Of a DNA stretch of 27,653 nt, positions 21,393-27,543 are shown piece by piece. The notes beneath the pieces were generated by a model. It had not been told where the DNA came from. It saw nothing but the letters and a program-made list of their open reading frames with translations, and ran no database searches. Position 1 is the stretch's first letter, and each line of letters starts with the position of its first letter. Made by a program: the position numbers and the translations under genes. Location of the stretch: IMG/VR virus record IMGVR_UViG_3300010373_000115, positions 1 to 27,653 of that record, one strand, 5' to 3'. The stretch is from a virus.

Positions 21393-23023
21393 GATCCAAA
21401 GCCTCCAAATTCATTGCTGCCGCCAATGCCGCCCCAGCCGTTGGACGTCTGCTGCGAGTGGAGAGCGTCGACGTAACCTTTCGTGTCGAGGGATTGGCGA
21501 CGCCCTGCGGACTGGAACTCAATTTCGGCGGAGAGATTGCGGCTGGCGTAATGCATGAGTGCAATCGCGATCGCTGCGTCGCCGTGTCGTTTCTGGCCAT
21601 CGCTCGAAGTCGCGCGTTCGTCTGGCACGCGCGCCACGCCGCGGATCAGCTTGATCATGCGCAGGTCGCTGGCCACATCCTTGTCGCGCGGCAGCTCGAT
21701 CGTTGCGTCCTGAAATGCGGCCTTGAGTGGCGCCATCTGCTCGCGATACCAGGTCTCGGTCAGCATCACCTGCTCGATGCGACCGAACCCGTATTTCTGC
21801 GCGAGAAACTCGGCCACCGCGCTGCCGTTGCCGCGCGCGTCGACGGCGGCTTTGGAGAACAGCGGAAGGCGATCGCAGATGAAGTTCAGCACCTGCGTCT
21901 GCTGCTTGTGCGGCGTGTTGCGCAGCTCGACCATAAACGGCACGCGTCGCGTGAGCGTCTGACTGATTTGCGCCGGAGCGATGACGGTGAGGTCCTGGCT
22001 GCGTCCGAAATCCTCGCCCAACACGCTTTGCAATTTCGGATCGAGCTGTGCGAGCAGGGGCGCGACTTCGAATTCAAGCCACGCCTGCATCACCGCGTGG
22101 CGATGTTCGTCGGGTTCTCTTTCGAAGCCCTTCGGACAGCTGTAACGCAACACCGGCGCCGAGACCATGCGCGCTTCGATCAGCACACCAGACAACCACG
22201 AGCCGGATCCCTGCGACGGAATGACGTCCAGCTCTTCGTCAGCCGCGTCGCCGTAGGTCTTGCGAATCTCGGCTTTCCATTTCGCTTCAGCAGATGGCGT
22301 CCATTCCTTGCCCAACCGCAGGCAAACGCGTCGATACAGGCCCTCCGAACAGGCTTCATCGAACGTGGTGCGATGCAGGCTGCCGGAACGCTTGAGCGCG
22401 CGGATGTCTTCGATCAGCTGATTGAACGGATTGTCGGCGCCATTGTGCGTCGAGATCACGCGCACCTTGCCGCCCCACATCAGCAGCGCGATCGCCGCCT
22501 TCAACAATTCGTCGAGATCCTGGTGGAACGCGGCTTCGTCGATGACCACGACGCCCTGCTTGCCGCGCAGGTTGGCCGGGCGGCTGGACAACGCGACGAT
22601 GCGGAAGCCCGACGCGAACCGGATGGTGTAGGTCTTGATCGATTTTTCGTCATCGCCTTGCTTGAACAGCTCTTCGCCTTCCTCGATGGCGCCGGCCGCC
22701 TGGTCGAACACGCGCGCCCACATGGCGCAGGCCTCGATGTACTCGATGGCCATGTCCATGTTGTAGCCGATGTAGTAGACGTTCTGGCCGCCCGCAGTGC
22801 GCTCGCTGCCGGCGATCAGCACGTCATCCGATGCTTCCGCCCAGGTGAGCCCGGTTCGACGGCTCTTTTCGCTGACCTTGAAGTCGGATTTATCCGCAAC
22901 CCAGCGCTGCTGATATGGCAGCAGCGCTGCGGGCACGTCGCTCATCGACGTGTCGGGCAAGTCGCGGCGCAGTTGCTCGTCGAGCGTGAGCGCCAGCTTT
23001 TTCTTGGCGGCCGCGCGCGTCAT
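21389..23023 (-). CDS. Terminase large subunit, Mu gp28-like
   Basis: A 544-residue DNA-packaging motor protein. LLPYQQRWVADKSDFKVSEK at about 34-53 leads into the Walker A-like SEKSRRTGLTW (51-61). The Walker B GVVVIDEA is at about 157-164, and the nearby VRVISTHNGADNPFNQL is the motif III segment. The nuclease domain starts about residue 330 with VLGEDFGRSQDLTVIA, whose Asp would bind a metal. The protein cuts the replicated DNA and pumps it into the prohead using ATP, in Mu with host DNA attached. ATG at 23023 overlaps the DUF3486 stop as ATGA. A Gly/Asn-rich end (GWGGIGGSNEFGGFGS) is unusual but probably harmless. Confidence 0.93.
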   Translation of the reverse strand: MTRAAAKKKLALTLDEQLRRDLPDTSMSDVPAALLPYQQRWVADKSDFKVSEKSRRTGLTWAEASDDVLIAGSERTAGGQNVYYIGYNMDMAIEYIEACAMWARVFDQAAGAIEEGEELFKQGDDEKSIKTYTIRFASGFRIVALSSRPANLRGKQGVVVIDEAAFHQDLDELLKAAIALLMWGGKVRVISTHNGADNPFNQLIEDIRALKRSGSLHRTTFDEACSEGLYRRVCLRLGKEWTPSAEAKWKAEIRKTYGDAADEELDVIPSQGSGSWLSGVLIEARMVSAPVLRYSCPKGFEREPDEHRHAVMQAWLEFEVAPLLAQLDPKLQSVLGEDFGRSQDLTVIAPAQISQTLTRRVPFMVELRNTPHKQQTQVLNFICDRLPLFSKAAVDARGNGSAVAEFLAQKYGFGRIEQVMLTETWYREQMAPLKAAFQDATIELPRDKDVASDLRMIKLIRGVARVPDERATSSDGQKRHGDAAIAIALMHYASRNLSAEIEFQSAGRRQSLDTKGYVDALHSQQTSNGWGGIGGSNEFGGFGS

Positions 23024-23574
23024 GCAATTCCGAGAATCTCTTTGCGGATGGTCTCGGCGGTCTTGGCCGTAAGGCCCGCCTTCTTCGCGACGCTGGCCAG
23101 GTGCTCGGCCTGCTCGCGCTGGAGCGCTTCGCGTGCATCCCTGGCGATCTGCTGGCGTTCGGACAGGCTCATCTTCCGCGCTTCCAGCACGGCTCGCGCG
23201 GCACGCGCGAGCTGCGCGATCTCCTTGATGGAGAGTTCTTCATCCTCCGGCGCGCCCGTGGCCTTCAGCGCGGCGTGCGAGGCAAGCGTGGTTACCGCCT
23301 GCACCAGCAGCTGACCGCCGCGATCGTTGGGATCCTCGCCCAGCTCCGCGACCAGTGCCGTCCCCGCCGCCTGGATGTCGCGCATGCGACCGGCCAGTTC
23401 CTCGACCTGTTGTTTGTAGCGGCCGAGCCCAGAGCGGCTGGTCTGGATGTCCGGAAACTGCGCGCGCGCCCGCGCGAACACTTCATCCAGCGTCAGGCTG
23501 TCGTCGCGCAGCAGCTTCTCGACGAAGCGGCGTTGCGCGGCAGGAAGACGCACGACCTTGCTCTTGCGTGGCAT
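23020..23574 (-). CDS. DUF3486 protein, Mu gp27-like (small terminase candidate)
   Basis: A 184-residue protein starting MPRKSKVVRLPAAQRRFVEK. It continues LRDDSLTLDEVFARARAQFP, then SGLGRYKQQVEELAGRMRDI and a long helical region with RAARAVLEARKMSLSERQQIARDAREALQRE. This is the DUF3486 family. It lies directly before gp28 and has the helix-turn-helix start followed by coiled coil expected of a small terminase, which recognises phage DNA. GAGGTG is 4 bp before the ATG at 23574. Length is close to the usual 180-190. Confidence 0.9.
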   Translation of the reverse strand: MPRKSKVVRLPAAQRRFVEKLLRDDSLTLDEVFARARAQFPDIQTSRSGLGRYKQQVEELAGRMRDIQAAGTALVAELGEDPNDRGGQLLVQAVTTLASHAALKATGAPEDEELSIKEIAQLARAARAVLEARKMSLSERQQIARDAREALQREQAEHLASVAKKAGLTAKTAETIRKEILGIA

Positions 23575-23582
23575 GGATCACC

Positions 23583-23888
23583 TCACCGCGGCGCCGGCGT
23601 GCTGACGCCCACGACCGTCTGCACGCCTTCCACCACTTCCTTGCCGGCGTAGGTCATGGTGATGCCGTACAGACCGCTGATGTCGGCAATCGGCTCCATG
23701 CGCACCAGGCCGTTGTCGGCCAGGAAGCGCAGATCCTCGATCACCTCCGCGCGCGTGCACGGGATGTGCAGCATCGACAGGCCCATGTGCACCTGGCTGC
23801 TGTTGAGCATGTAGCCGCGCGATTCCTTGAGCAGCCGCAGGATGGCCAGCCGCGTGTCTTCACGCATGCGTTCGGCAAAGGATTTCAT
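23583..23888 (-). CDS. Winged-helix-like Mu gp26-type protein (VpaChn25_0724 family)
   Basis: A 101-residue protein: MKSFAERMREDTRLAILRLL, then YMLNSSQVHMGLSMLHIPCT and DLRFLADNGLVRMEPIADIS, ending with GKEVVEGVQTVVGV. Three helices followed by a small sheet look like a winged helix. I know this text pattern from the VpaChn25_0724 family found in this position in Mu-like phages, between DUF2730 and DUF3486. Its task is unknown; DNA binding in packaging or late control is possible. It overlaps the previous gene as ATGA. Confidence 0.85.
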   Translation of the reverse strand: MKSFAERMREDTRLAILRLLKESRGYMLNSSQVHMGLSMLHIPCTRAEVIEDLRFLADNGLVRMEPIADISGLYGITMTYAGKEVVEGVQTVVGVSTPAPR

Positions 23889-24181
23889 CGGTCACGCTCC
23901 AGCAGATGGTTCTGGATGCTGCGCAGCAGATCGGTCTGCGCGGTCATCACTTGCGACATGCCGGCCACCTGGCCGGCAACCCCCGCGATTCGGTCACGGA
24001 TCGCGTTCAAGTCGGCATGGGACGGTGCGGTGCGCGTGGTTTCTTCCAGCACCGCCAGCCGTCGCTCGTAGCCTTCGTTGCGCGCGCCGCGGATCTCCAC
24101 GCGCAACCCCACGATGATCAGGCCGACGAAATTGATCCCCATCGCGGCCAGGATCAGGCCCAGCATCAAGTCACTGCTCAC
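23885..24181 (-). CDS. DUF2730-type protein, Mu gp25-like
   Basis: A 98-residue protein with an N-terminal membrane segment, LMLGLILAAMGINFVGLIIVGLRVE, followed by a coiled coil (RRLAVLEETTRTAPSHADLN, then QVMTAQTDLLRSIQNHLLER). This layout is that of the DUF2730 family, which lies after the lysis genes in Mu-like phages. The start is GTG at 24181, overlapping the Rz stop as GTGA; an ATG five codons on is an alternative. Function is unknown; it may be another lysis or membrane-associated accessory protein. Confidence 0.8.
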   Translation of the reverse strand: MSSDLMLGLILAAMGINFVGLIIVGLRVEIRGARNEGYERRLAVLEETTRTAPSHADLNAIRDRIAGVAGQVAGMSQVMTAQTDLLRSIQNHLLERDR

Positions 24182-24629
24182 TGGACCCCCGCTTGAACAG
24201 GCGTTGCCACCACGACGTTGCCGAGGGCGGTTTCTCCACGTTCTTCGCCGCCTCCCGTTCGCGCTGCATGCGCGCTGCTTCCTGCGCCTCGGTGGTTTTC
24301 ACCGCCTTGATCAGGTCGTGCTTGCCGGCGCGGCAGTCGTTGTACAGGTGCGCCACTTCCGTGTGGTTGCGCTGCAGCGCTGGAAGATGGCTGTCGCTGG
24401 CCAGCGGCAGCGGCGGACATTCCACCAGCAGGCTGGGATCGACCTTCGGCGTCGGCTGTTCCGCTTCCACCGTCGCCGGGCTGGGCAGCGTCGCCACGAT
24501 TGGCGTCGTTCCACAGCTGCAAACCGACAGGGCCAATGTCACAAGCAGCAAGATCCGGACGGCTGGCCAGAAAGGAATCCAGCCGCGGCTGCAGACCGAT
24601 GTAGAACTGATCCCGCGCAACACGTCCAT
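24171..24629 (-). CDS. Rz1: Rz1-like outer membrane spanin lipoprotein
   Basis: A 152-residue lipoprotein in a frame different from Rz. Residues about 24-36 (VRILLLVTLALSV) are the hydrophobic core of a signal, and C39 in VCSC is the best lipobox Cys (C37 is the alternative). The mature part contains PSLLVECPPLPLASDSHLPAL and NHTEVAHLYNDCRAGKHDLI, typical of Rz1-like proteins. It would be anchored in the outer membrane and bind Rz to fuse the two membranes in the last step of lysis. The ATG at 24629 has GAGG 9 bp upstream; the frame is open further, so the start is uncertain. The gene lies almost wholly inside Rz. Confidence 0.8.
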   Translation of the reverse strand: MDVLRGISSTSVCSRGWIPFWPAVRILLLVTLALSVCSCGTTPIVATLPSPATVEAEQPTPKVDPSLLVECPPLPLASDSHLPALQRNHTEVAHLYNDCRAGKHDLIKAVKTTEAQEAARMQREREAAKNVEKPPSATSWWQRLFKRGSSEQ

Positions 24630-24861
24630 TGGCATAGTCCTCGGCGATGCCGCGCAGCACATTCGCGTCGCGCTCGAACTGCGCGCTCGATTTCTGCAAG
24701 GCGACGTGGTAATCGGTCAGGTCGTTGCGCGATGCCGTCAGCGCGGCTTGCGTGGCGGCAAGATCAGCCTTCGCATGCGCGCGATCGCAAACCGCCCAGC
24801 CGAGCCAGAAGAAAAAGCCCAGCAGCACCGCCAGCACGATCCCGAAGGCCCAGTCCTTCAT
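24178..24861 (-). CDS. Rz: Rz-like inner membrane spanin
   Basis: A protein of 227 residues, MKDWAFGIVLAVLLGFFFWL, then a periplasmic coiled coil with DRAHAKADLAATQAALTASRNDLTDYHVALQKSSAQFERD. This single N-terminal anchor plus coiled coil is the Rz layout. The conserved part seems to end near GPVGLQLWNDANRG. The rest (Gly, Ala, Gln-rich, low complexity) overlaps Rz1 in another frame and is probably free to vary. Normal Rz proteins are about 150-170 residues, so the tail is long. ATG at 24861 overlaps the transglycosylase stop as ATGA. It fuses inner and outer membranes with Rz1. Confidence 0.8.
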   Translation of the reverse strand: MKDWAFGIVLAVLLGFFFWLGWAVCDRAHAKADLAATQAALTASRNDLTDYHVALQKSSAQFERDANVLRGIAEDYANGRVARDQFYIGLQPRLDSFLASRPDLAACDIGPVGLQLWNDANRGDAAQPGDGGSGTADAEGRSQPAGGMSAAAAGQRQPSSSAAAQPHGSGAPVQRLPRRQARPDQGGENHRGAGSSAHAARTGGGEERGETALGNVVVATPVQAGVQ

Positions 24862-25538
24862 GTGCACACCGCCTGTCCGGCCCAGCCGGCGTCGATGTAG
24901 GCGGGTTCCAGCACCAGCAGGATCTGTCGCACATAACCGCGGTTCTCGCGCCACGCGGCCATGCTTCGGTCGCGATAGTCCGCCACCTGGCCGAACCACA
25001 TCAACGGATTGGCCCCCGCGCGTTCGGCGCGCGTCTGCTCGGCCTGCAGCCGGAATTCGCCGCCGTTGTAAGCGGACAATGCGAACGCCCAACTGGCGCA
25101 CACGGTGTCACCCTGGTTGCGTTCCAGCAGCCATTGATCGTAGATCGCCGCCGCCAAGGCGGCCTGCTGCGGATTCCACGGATCGAACTGGCCGAGCTGA
25201 TCGGGAAATTGGCGTGCAATCCATTTCGCCGTCGATGGCATGAACTGCGCCCAGCCTTCGGCACCGACCGGACTCCGCGCCTTCGGTCGCCAGTGCGATT
25301 CCTGGTGGATCTGCGCGGCGAGGCGCGCGGGCGACGCATCGACGCCCCATACTTCCTCGGCCGCCTGTTCCACGTAATGACGTTGTACTGCGTTGACCTC
25401 CGGCACGACGACGGCCGCGATCTGCTGCGTAACCGTCGGTGCCGCATTCGCGTGCAGGGTGAACGCCAGCGCGATCACCACGACCATTGCGCTCGCAAGT
25501 AGTCCGAACCCGATGGTGCGGCCAATACCGCGGCTCAC
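24858..25538 (-). CDS. Lytic transglycosylase (SLT family endolysin) with signal-anchor
   Basis: A 226-residue protein. An N-terminal hydrophobic segment (GFGLLASAMVVVIALAFTLHANA, about 10-32) followed by a catalytic domain with IHQESHW (Glu80), GAEGWAQFMPSTAKW (92-106) and ALSAYNGGEFRLQAEQ, the three motifs of SLT-type lytic transglycosylases. It cleaves the MurNAc-GlcNAc bond of peptidoglycan and forms 1,6-anhydroMurNAc. The segment may be a signal-arrest-release anchor, so the enzyme may need no holin hole for export. The GTG start at 25538 overlaps the preceding small gene as GTGA. It is the lysis enzyme of this phage. Confidence 0.9.
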   Translation of the reverse strand: MSRGIGRTIGFGLLASAMVVVIALAFTLHANAAPTVTQQIAAVVVPEVNAVQRHYVEQAAEEVWGVDASPARLAAQIHQESHWRPKARSPVGAEGWAQFMPSTAKWIARQFPDQLGQFDPWNPQQAALAAAIYDQWLLERNQGDTVCASWAFALSAYNGGEFRLQAEQTRAERAGANPLMWFGQVADYRDRSMAAWRENRGYVRQILLVLEPAYIDAGWAGQAVCT

Positions 25539-25681
25539 AGCACACCTCGATGGCCGCAGCGCAACAGCAGCTTCCGCAACAGCACGCGTGCGATGAACCG
25601 CGCCTTTTGCCAGCGCCAGCTTTGCGGAATCGGATCGATCGGGCTCAAAGCAAGCAGCCGATAGGCTTGTGTGACGTTCAC
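25535..25681 (-). CDS. 48-residue lysis-cassette gene
   Basis: GTG start at 25681 with perfect GGAGG 7 bp upstream. It reads VNVTQAYRLLALSPIDPIPQ, then SWRWQKARFIARVLLRKLLL and RCGHRGVL. It is basic and amphipathic at the C-terminal half and overlaps the previous stop (GTGTGA) and the next start (GTGA). The strong ribosome site and coupling support a real gene. The Arg/Leu-rich helix could bind membrane or partners. No family is known to me. Confidence 0.65.
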   Translation of the reverse strand: MNVTQAYRLLALSPIDPIPQSWRWQKARFIARVLLRKLLLRCGHRGVL

Positions 25682-25854
25682 ACGAAACCTCCGTTCATGC
25701 GCCGGATGCCGAATAGGTCTTCCAGCACATATCGCTTGACTCGTCCGATTGGCGGCGACTGCGTCGACGCACGCGTCTGCATTGGTCGACCGCACAGCGG
25801 ACACTCGCCGGCGACTGCCGAAGACTTGCGGGCCGCATCACCGGACGGATTCAC
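25678..25854 (-). CDS. 58-residue CxxC protein between holin and lysin
   Basis: GTG start at 25854 overlapping the holin stop as GTGA. Reads VNPSGDAARKSSAVAGECPL, then CGRPMQTRASTQSPPIGRVK and RYVLEDLFGIRRMNGGFV. The CPLCG knuckle is half of a zinc-ribbon motif and lacks a second clear CxxC, so zinc binding would need dimers. Codon bias fits a real gene and the overlaps with both neighbours are the same as elsewhere in the operon. Function unknown. Confidence 0.6.
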   Translation of the reverse strand: MNPSGDAARKSSAVAGECPLCGRPMQTRASTQSPPIGRVKRYVLEDLFGIRRMNGGFV

Positions 25855-26168
25855 GGCATCAACCCCGTTGCCACGATGGTGGCCGCCATCAGCGTCACGC
25901 GGCGTGTGAACGCCATCGCGCGCTCGATACCTTCAAGTTGTTCCGGCTGGTTGCCAGCGCTGGACGCACGGTCGAAGCCATAACCCAGCACCGCGGCCAA
26001 CGAAAGCTTGGACACGATCCAGAGGTAGCTGCCGAACTTGGCCGGGTTGAACACGACCGCGATCACCAGCAGAAGCAGCAACGACAGGAGTGCCCATGCG
26101 GCCATCATTCCGAAGCCTTCCAGCGACCGTGAAAGGCGGACGTAAATGGCGGTCAAACGATCTTTCAT
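25851..26168 (-). CDS. Holin, three predicted transmembrane segments
   Basis: A 105-residue protein beginning MKDRLTAIYVRLSRSLEGFG. Segments MMAAWALLSLLLLLVIAVVF, SYLWIVSKLSLAAVLGYGFD and VTLMAATIVATGLMP are hydrophobic. YLWIVSKLSLAAVLGYxxDR is a pattern I know from the putative holin family in Mu-like phages. Holins form pores at a set time and start lysis. The ATG at 26168 has AGGGAG 6 bp upstream; the 18 residues before it in frame (Pro/Gly-rich) are not part of the protein. It is first in the lysis operon, after the candidate late promoter. Confidence 0.85.
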   Translation of the reverse strand: MKDRLTAIYVRLSRSLEGFGMMAAWALLSLLLLLVIAVVFNPAKFGSYLWIVSKLSLAAVLGYGFDRASSAGNQPEQLEGIERAMAFTRRVTLMAATIVATGLMP

Positions 26169-26304
26169 GCCGGGCTCCCTGAAGATGCCGAGCGGCGGAC
26201 AGGGAGGGCCGCCGCCCGGCAAACGCCCGTCGACAGGGGTGCGGCGAGCTTCGGTCAGGCTATGGGTTGACCGTCAGGGATTGGGGACGAAACGTTTCGC
26301 CCAA
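26169..26304 (-). promoter_or_regulatory. Late promoter region before the lysis operon
   Basis: The 136 bp between the terminator of the secreted-protein gene and the holin gene hold the 20-bp palindrome motif (26282-26301) at the far end and a good ribosome site at the near end. This position equals Mu Plys. No clear -35 or -10 box is visible, as in Mu late promoters, which need an activator. Confidence 0.45.
26282..26301 (-). promoter_or_regulatory. Late-promoter palindrome, copy 1 (before lysis genes)
   Basis: Plus strand TGGGGACGAAACGTTTCGCC with the perfect palindrome CGAAACGTTTCG at 26288-26299. It lies 4 bp beyond the terminator and about 125 bp upstream of the holin start. It is nearly the same 20 bp as at 17598-17617, also before a late operon. 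The centre GAAACGTTTC also resembles LacI-family operators. Confidence 0.55.
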
Positions 26305-26330
26305 CAAAAAGCCCCGCACGTGGCGGGGCT
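26305..26330 (-). terminator. Intrinsic terminator after the secreted-protein gene
   Basis: On the minus strand AGCCCCGC-CACGT-GCGGGGCT forms a perfect 8-bp GC-rich stem with a 5-nt loop followed by a run of five T (including the last stem base), the standard rho-independent form. It closes the Mor/secreted-protein transcript 49 bp after its last stop and keeps it apart from the lysis operon. Confidence 0.85.
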
Positions 26331-26378
26331 AGAACGGGTGGAATGCTAGCACGCTCGCTTCATGGCGCGGCTTCCATT

Positions 26379-27047
26379 TCAAAGTCCACTCGTCGGAGGC
26401 CCCGACACGAACAATAGACGGGATTCGTGCTCGACGACGCAGATTTCTCCAGAGTTATAGGAATCGTCATCGCGCAACGCCCTTGAACACGCGTCGGCGA
26501 TCCAGTCGGCGGTAGGGTGCGAAGCCAGCCACGCCTTCGCGTTCACCTCTACTTCGTGGCAGCGGCCTCCGCCGGCCGCTTCATTCAGGAATTTGCTAAG
26601 CTTCGCGCACTTTCGGTCGATGTTGATATTGGGGAGGTTCACCAGCGCGTCGCCGAGCTTCGTGCGCGCCTCCGGGTGGCACCTATACCAGCCTTCCGCG
26701 AACTGGTAATGATTGTTGAAGATCTGGTCTGCGTCATCATCGTCGCGAATCTCCGCATTGGCGCCCATGACGAAAAACGGCTTGTAGCCGACGTAGCCTC
26801 CGAACGAATTTTTGGCGTTGACCCAGCCGCAGACCACCTTGTCCCTGACGATCAGGTCGATGTAACGCGCGCTGTCGGGGTCTTTCAGCTTCAAAGCCAT
26901 GACGGCTTTTGCATGCGCAATGGCGGCCGCCGGATCAGGTGCCGACGCCCGCAGCGCGGCGCTCGATGCGGAAGCAGGAGACGCGGCACTCGCTGCGCCC
27001 ACGAAAAGCACACTCGCGGCCAGCGCCGCGGCAAGCATCTTCTTCAT
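26379..27047 (-). CDS. Secreted Cys-rich protein, phage cargo candidate
   Basis: A 222-residue protein with a clear signal peptide, MKKMLAAALAASVLFVGAAS, cleaved near ASA, then IAHAKAVMALKLKDPDSARY and VVCGWVNAKNSFGGYVGYKP. I recall the LKDPDSA ... VCGxVNAKNxFGGYxG pattern from small secreted proteins of unknown function in bacteria and phages. Six Cys in the mature protein (VCGW, RCHP, KCAK, RCHE, ACSR, ICVV) could make disulfides in the periplasm. It overlaps the Mor stop as ATGA and has its own terminator downstream. It is not part of any known lysis or virion function, so it is a candidate lysogenic-conversion gene. Confidence 0.8.
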   Translation of the reverse strand: MKKMLAAALAASVLFVGAASAASPASASSAALRASAPDPAAAIAHAKAVMALKLKDPDSARYIDLIVRDKVVCGWVNAKNSFGGYVGYKPFFVMGANAEIRDDDDADQIFNNHYQFAEGWYRCHPEARTKLGDALVNLPNINIDRKCAKLSKFLNEAAGGGRCHEVEVNAKAWLASHPTADWIADACSRALRDDDSYNSGEICVVEHESRLLFVSGPPTSGL

Positions 27048-27472
27048 GGCATTTCCCCGTTTTGTGAATCAAAAAGCTGCGGCTGGATGCGCCGCAGGTG
27101 AACAGCACGTTGTTCGGCGACGATCTGTTCCACGCGCCGTTCGGTCAGTTCGAATCGTAGCGCAAGCTCGGCCTTGTTGCGGCCGTTGCTCGCCAGGTAG
27201 ATGGCGCGGTCGCGCACGAAGCCCTTCAGGCGTTCGCCCGTCGGCAGGTAGTAATTGCGGCCGCCCTGGTACTCGGCAATCGCGATGGCGCAGCGCTGCG
27301 CATCTTCCAGCGCCACGTCATCGTCGTAGCCGCGATCGCGCAGCGTGGCGTGCAGCACGTCCACCATCGCCGCGAGGTTGGCCGGCCATTTGGCGTCCGG
27401 CGCGGTGATGCCGGCGCGGTCAGGATCGCCCTGGGCGTCAGGAAACATGTCGATGGCGACTTGAGCAGTCAT
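27044..27472 (-). CDS. mor: Mor/C-family transcription activator
   Basis: A 142-residue protein starting MTAQVAIDMFPDAQGDPDRA. The conserved part is AIAIAEYQGGRNYYLPTGER, then VRDRAIYLASNGRNKAELAL and ALRFELTERRVEQIVAEQR. The GGRNYYLPTG loop and the helix-turn-helix NKAELALRFELTERRVEQIV (about 98-117) are those of the Mor/C family, which in Mu binds as a dimer to dyads upstream of middle (Mor) and late (C) promoters and recruits RNA polymerase. It is the only regulator in the window, so it probably turns on the genes downstream. Mor and C belong to one family; Mor is chosen because of position, and C is possible. Confidence 0.9.
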   Translation of the reverse strand: MTAQVAIDMFPDAQGDPDRAGITAPDAKWPANLAAMVDVLHATLRDRGYDDDVALEDAQRCAIAIAEYQGGRNYYLPTGERLKGFVRDRAIYLASNGRNKAELALRFELTERRVEQIVAEQRAVHLRRIQPQLFDSQNGEMP

Positions 27473-27501
27473 TGCGGCGATCGTTTAACGCTCACGTAAG
27501 G

Positions 27502-27543
27502 TGTTATACGGCAGATGCGGGGTCTAACTCTTGTTATACGGCA
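27502..27543. repeat. Direct repeat TGTTATACGGCA upstream of the Mor gene
   Basis: The 12-mer occurs at 27502-27513 and 27532-27543, exactly 30 bp apart (about three helical turns), in the short gap between two minus-strand genes. On the minus strand each copy contains GTATAAC, close to a -10 box. It may be an operator controlling the activator gene. Confidence 0.55.

Noticed and set aside
20223-21476. 417-codon plus-strand frame opposite the portal gene
   Set aside because: Antisense to a recognised DUF935 protein, with no ribosome site or family pattern.
21458-23314. 618-codon plus-strand frame opposite terminase
   Set aside because: Terminase motifs on the minus strand are clear, and the plus frame has the composition of a shadow frame (Arg, Gln, His-rich).
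24862-25101. 80-codon N-terminal extension of Rz
   Set aside because: It lies within the transglycosylase gene in another frame and is Arg-rich; the Rz ATG at 24861 with membrane segment is the natural start.
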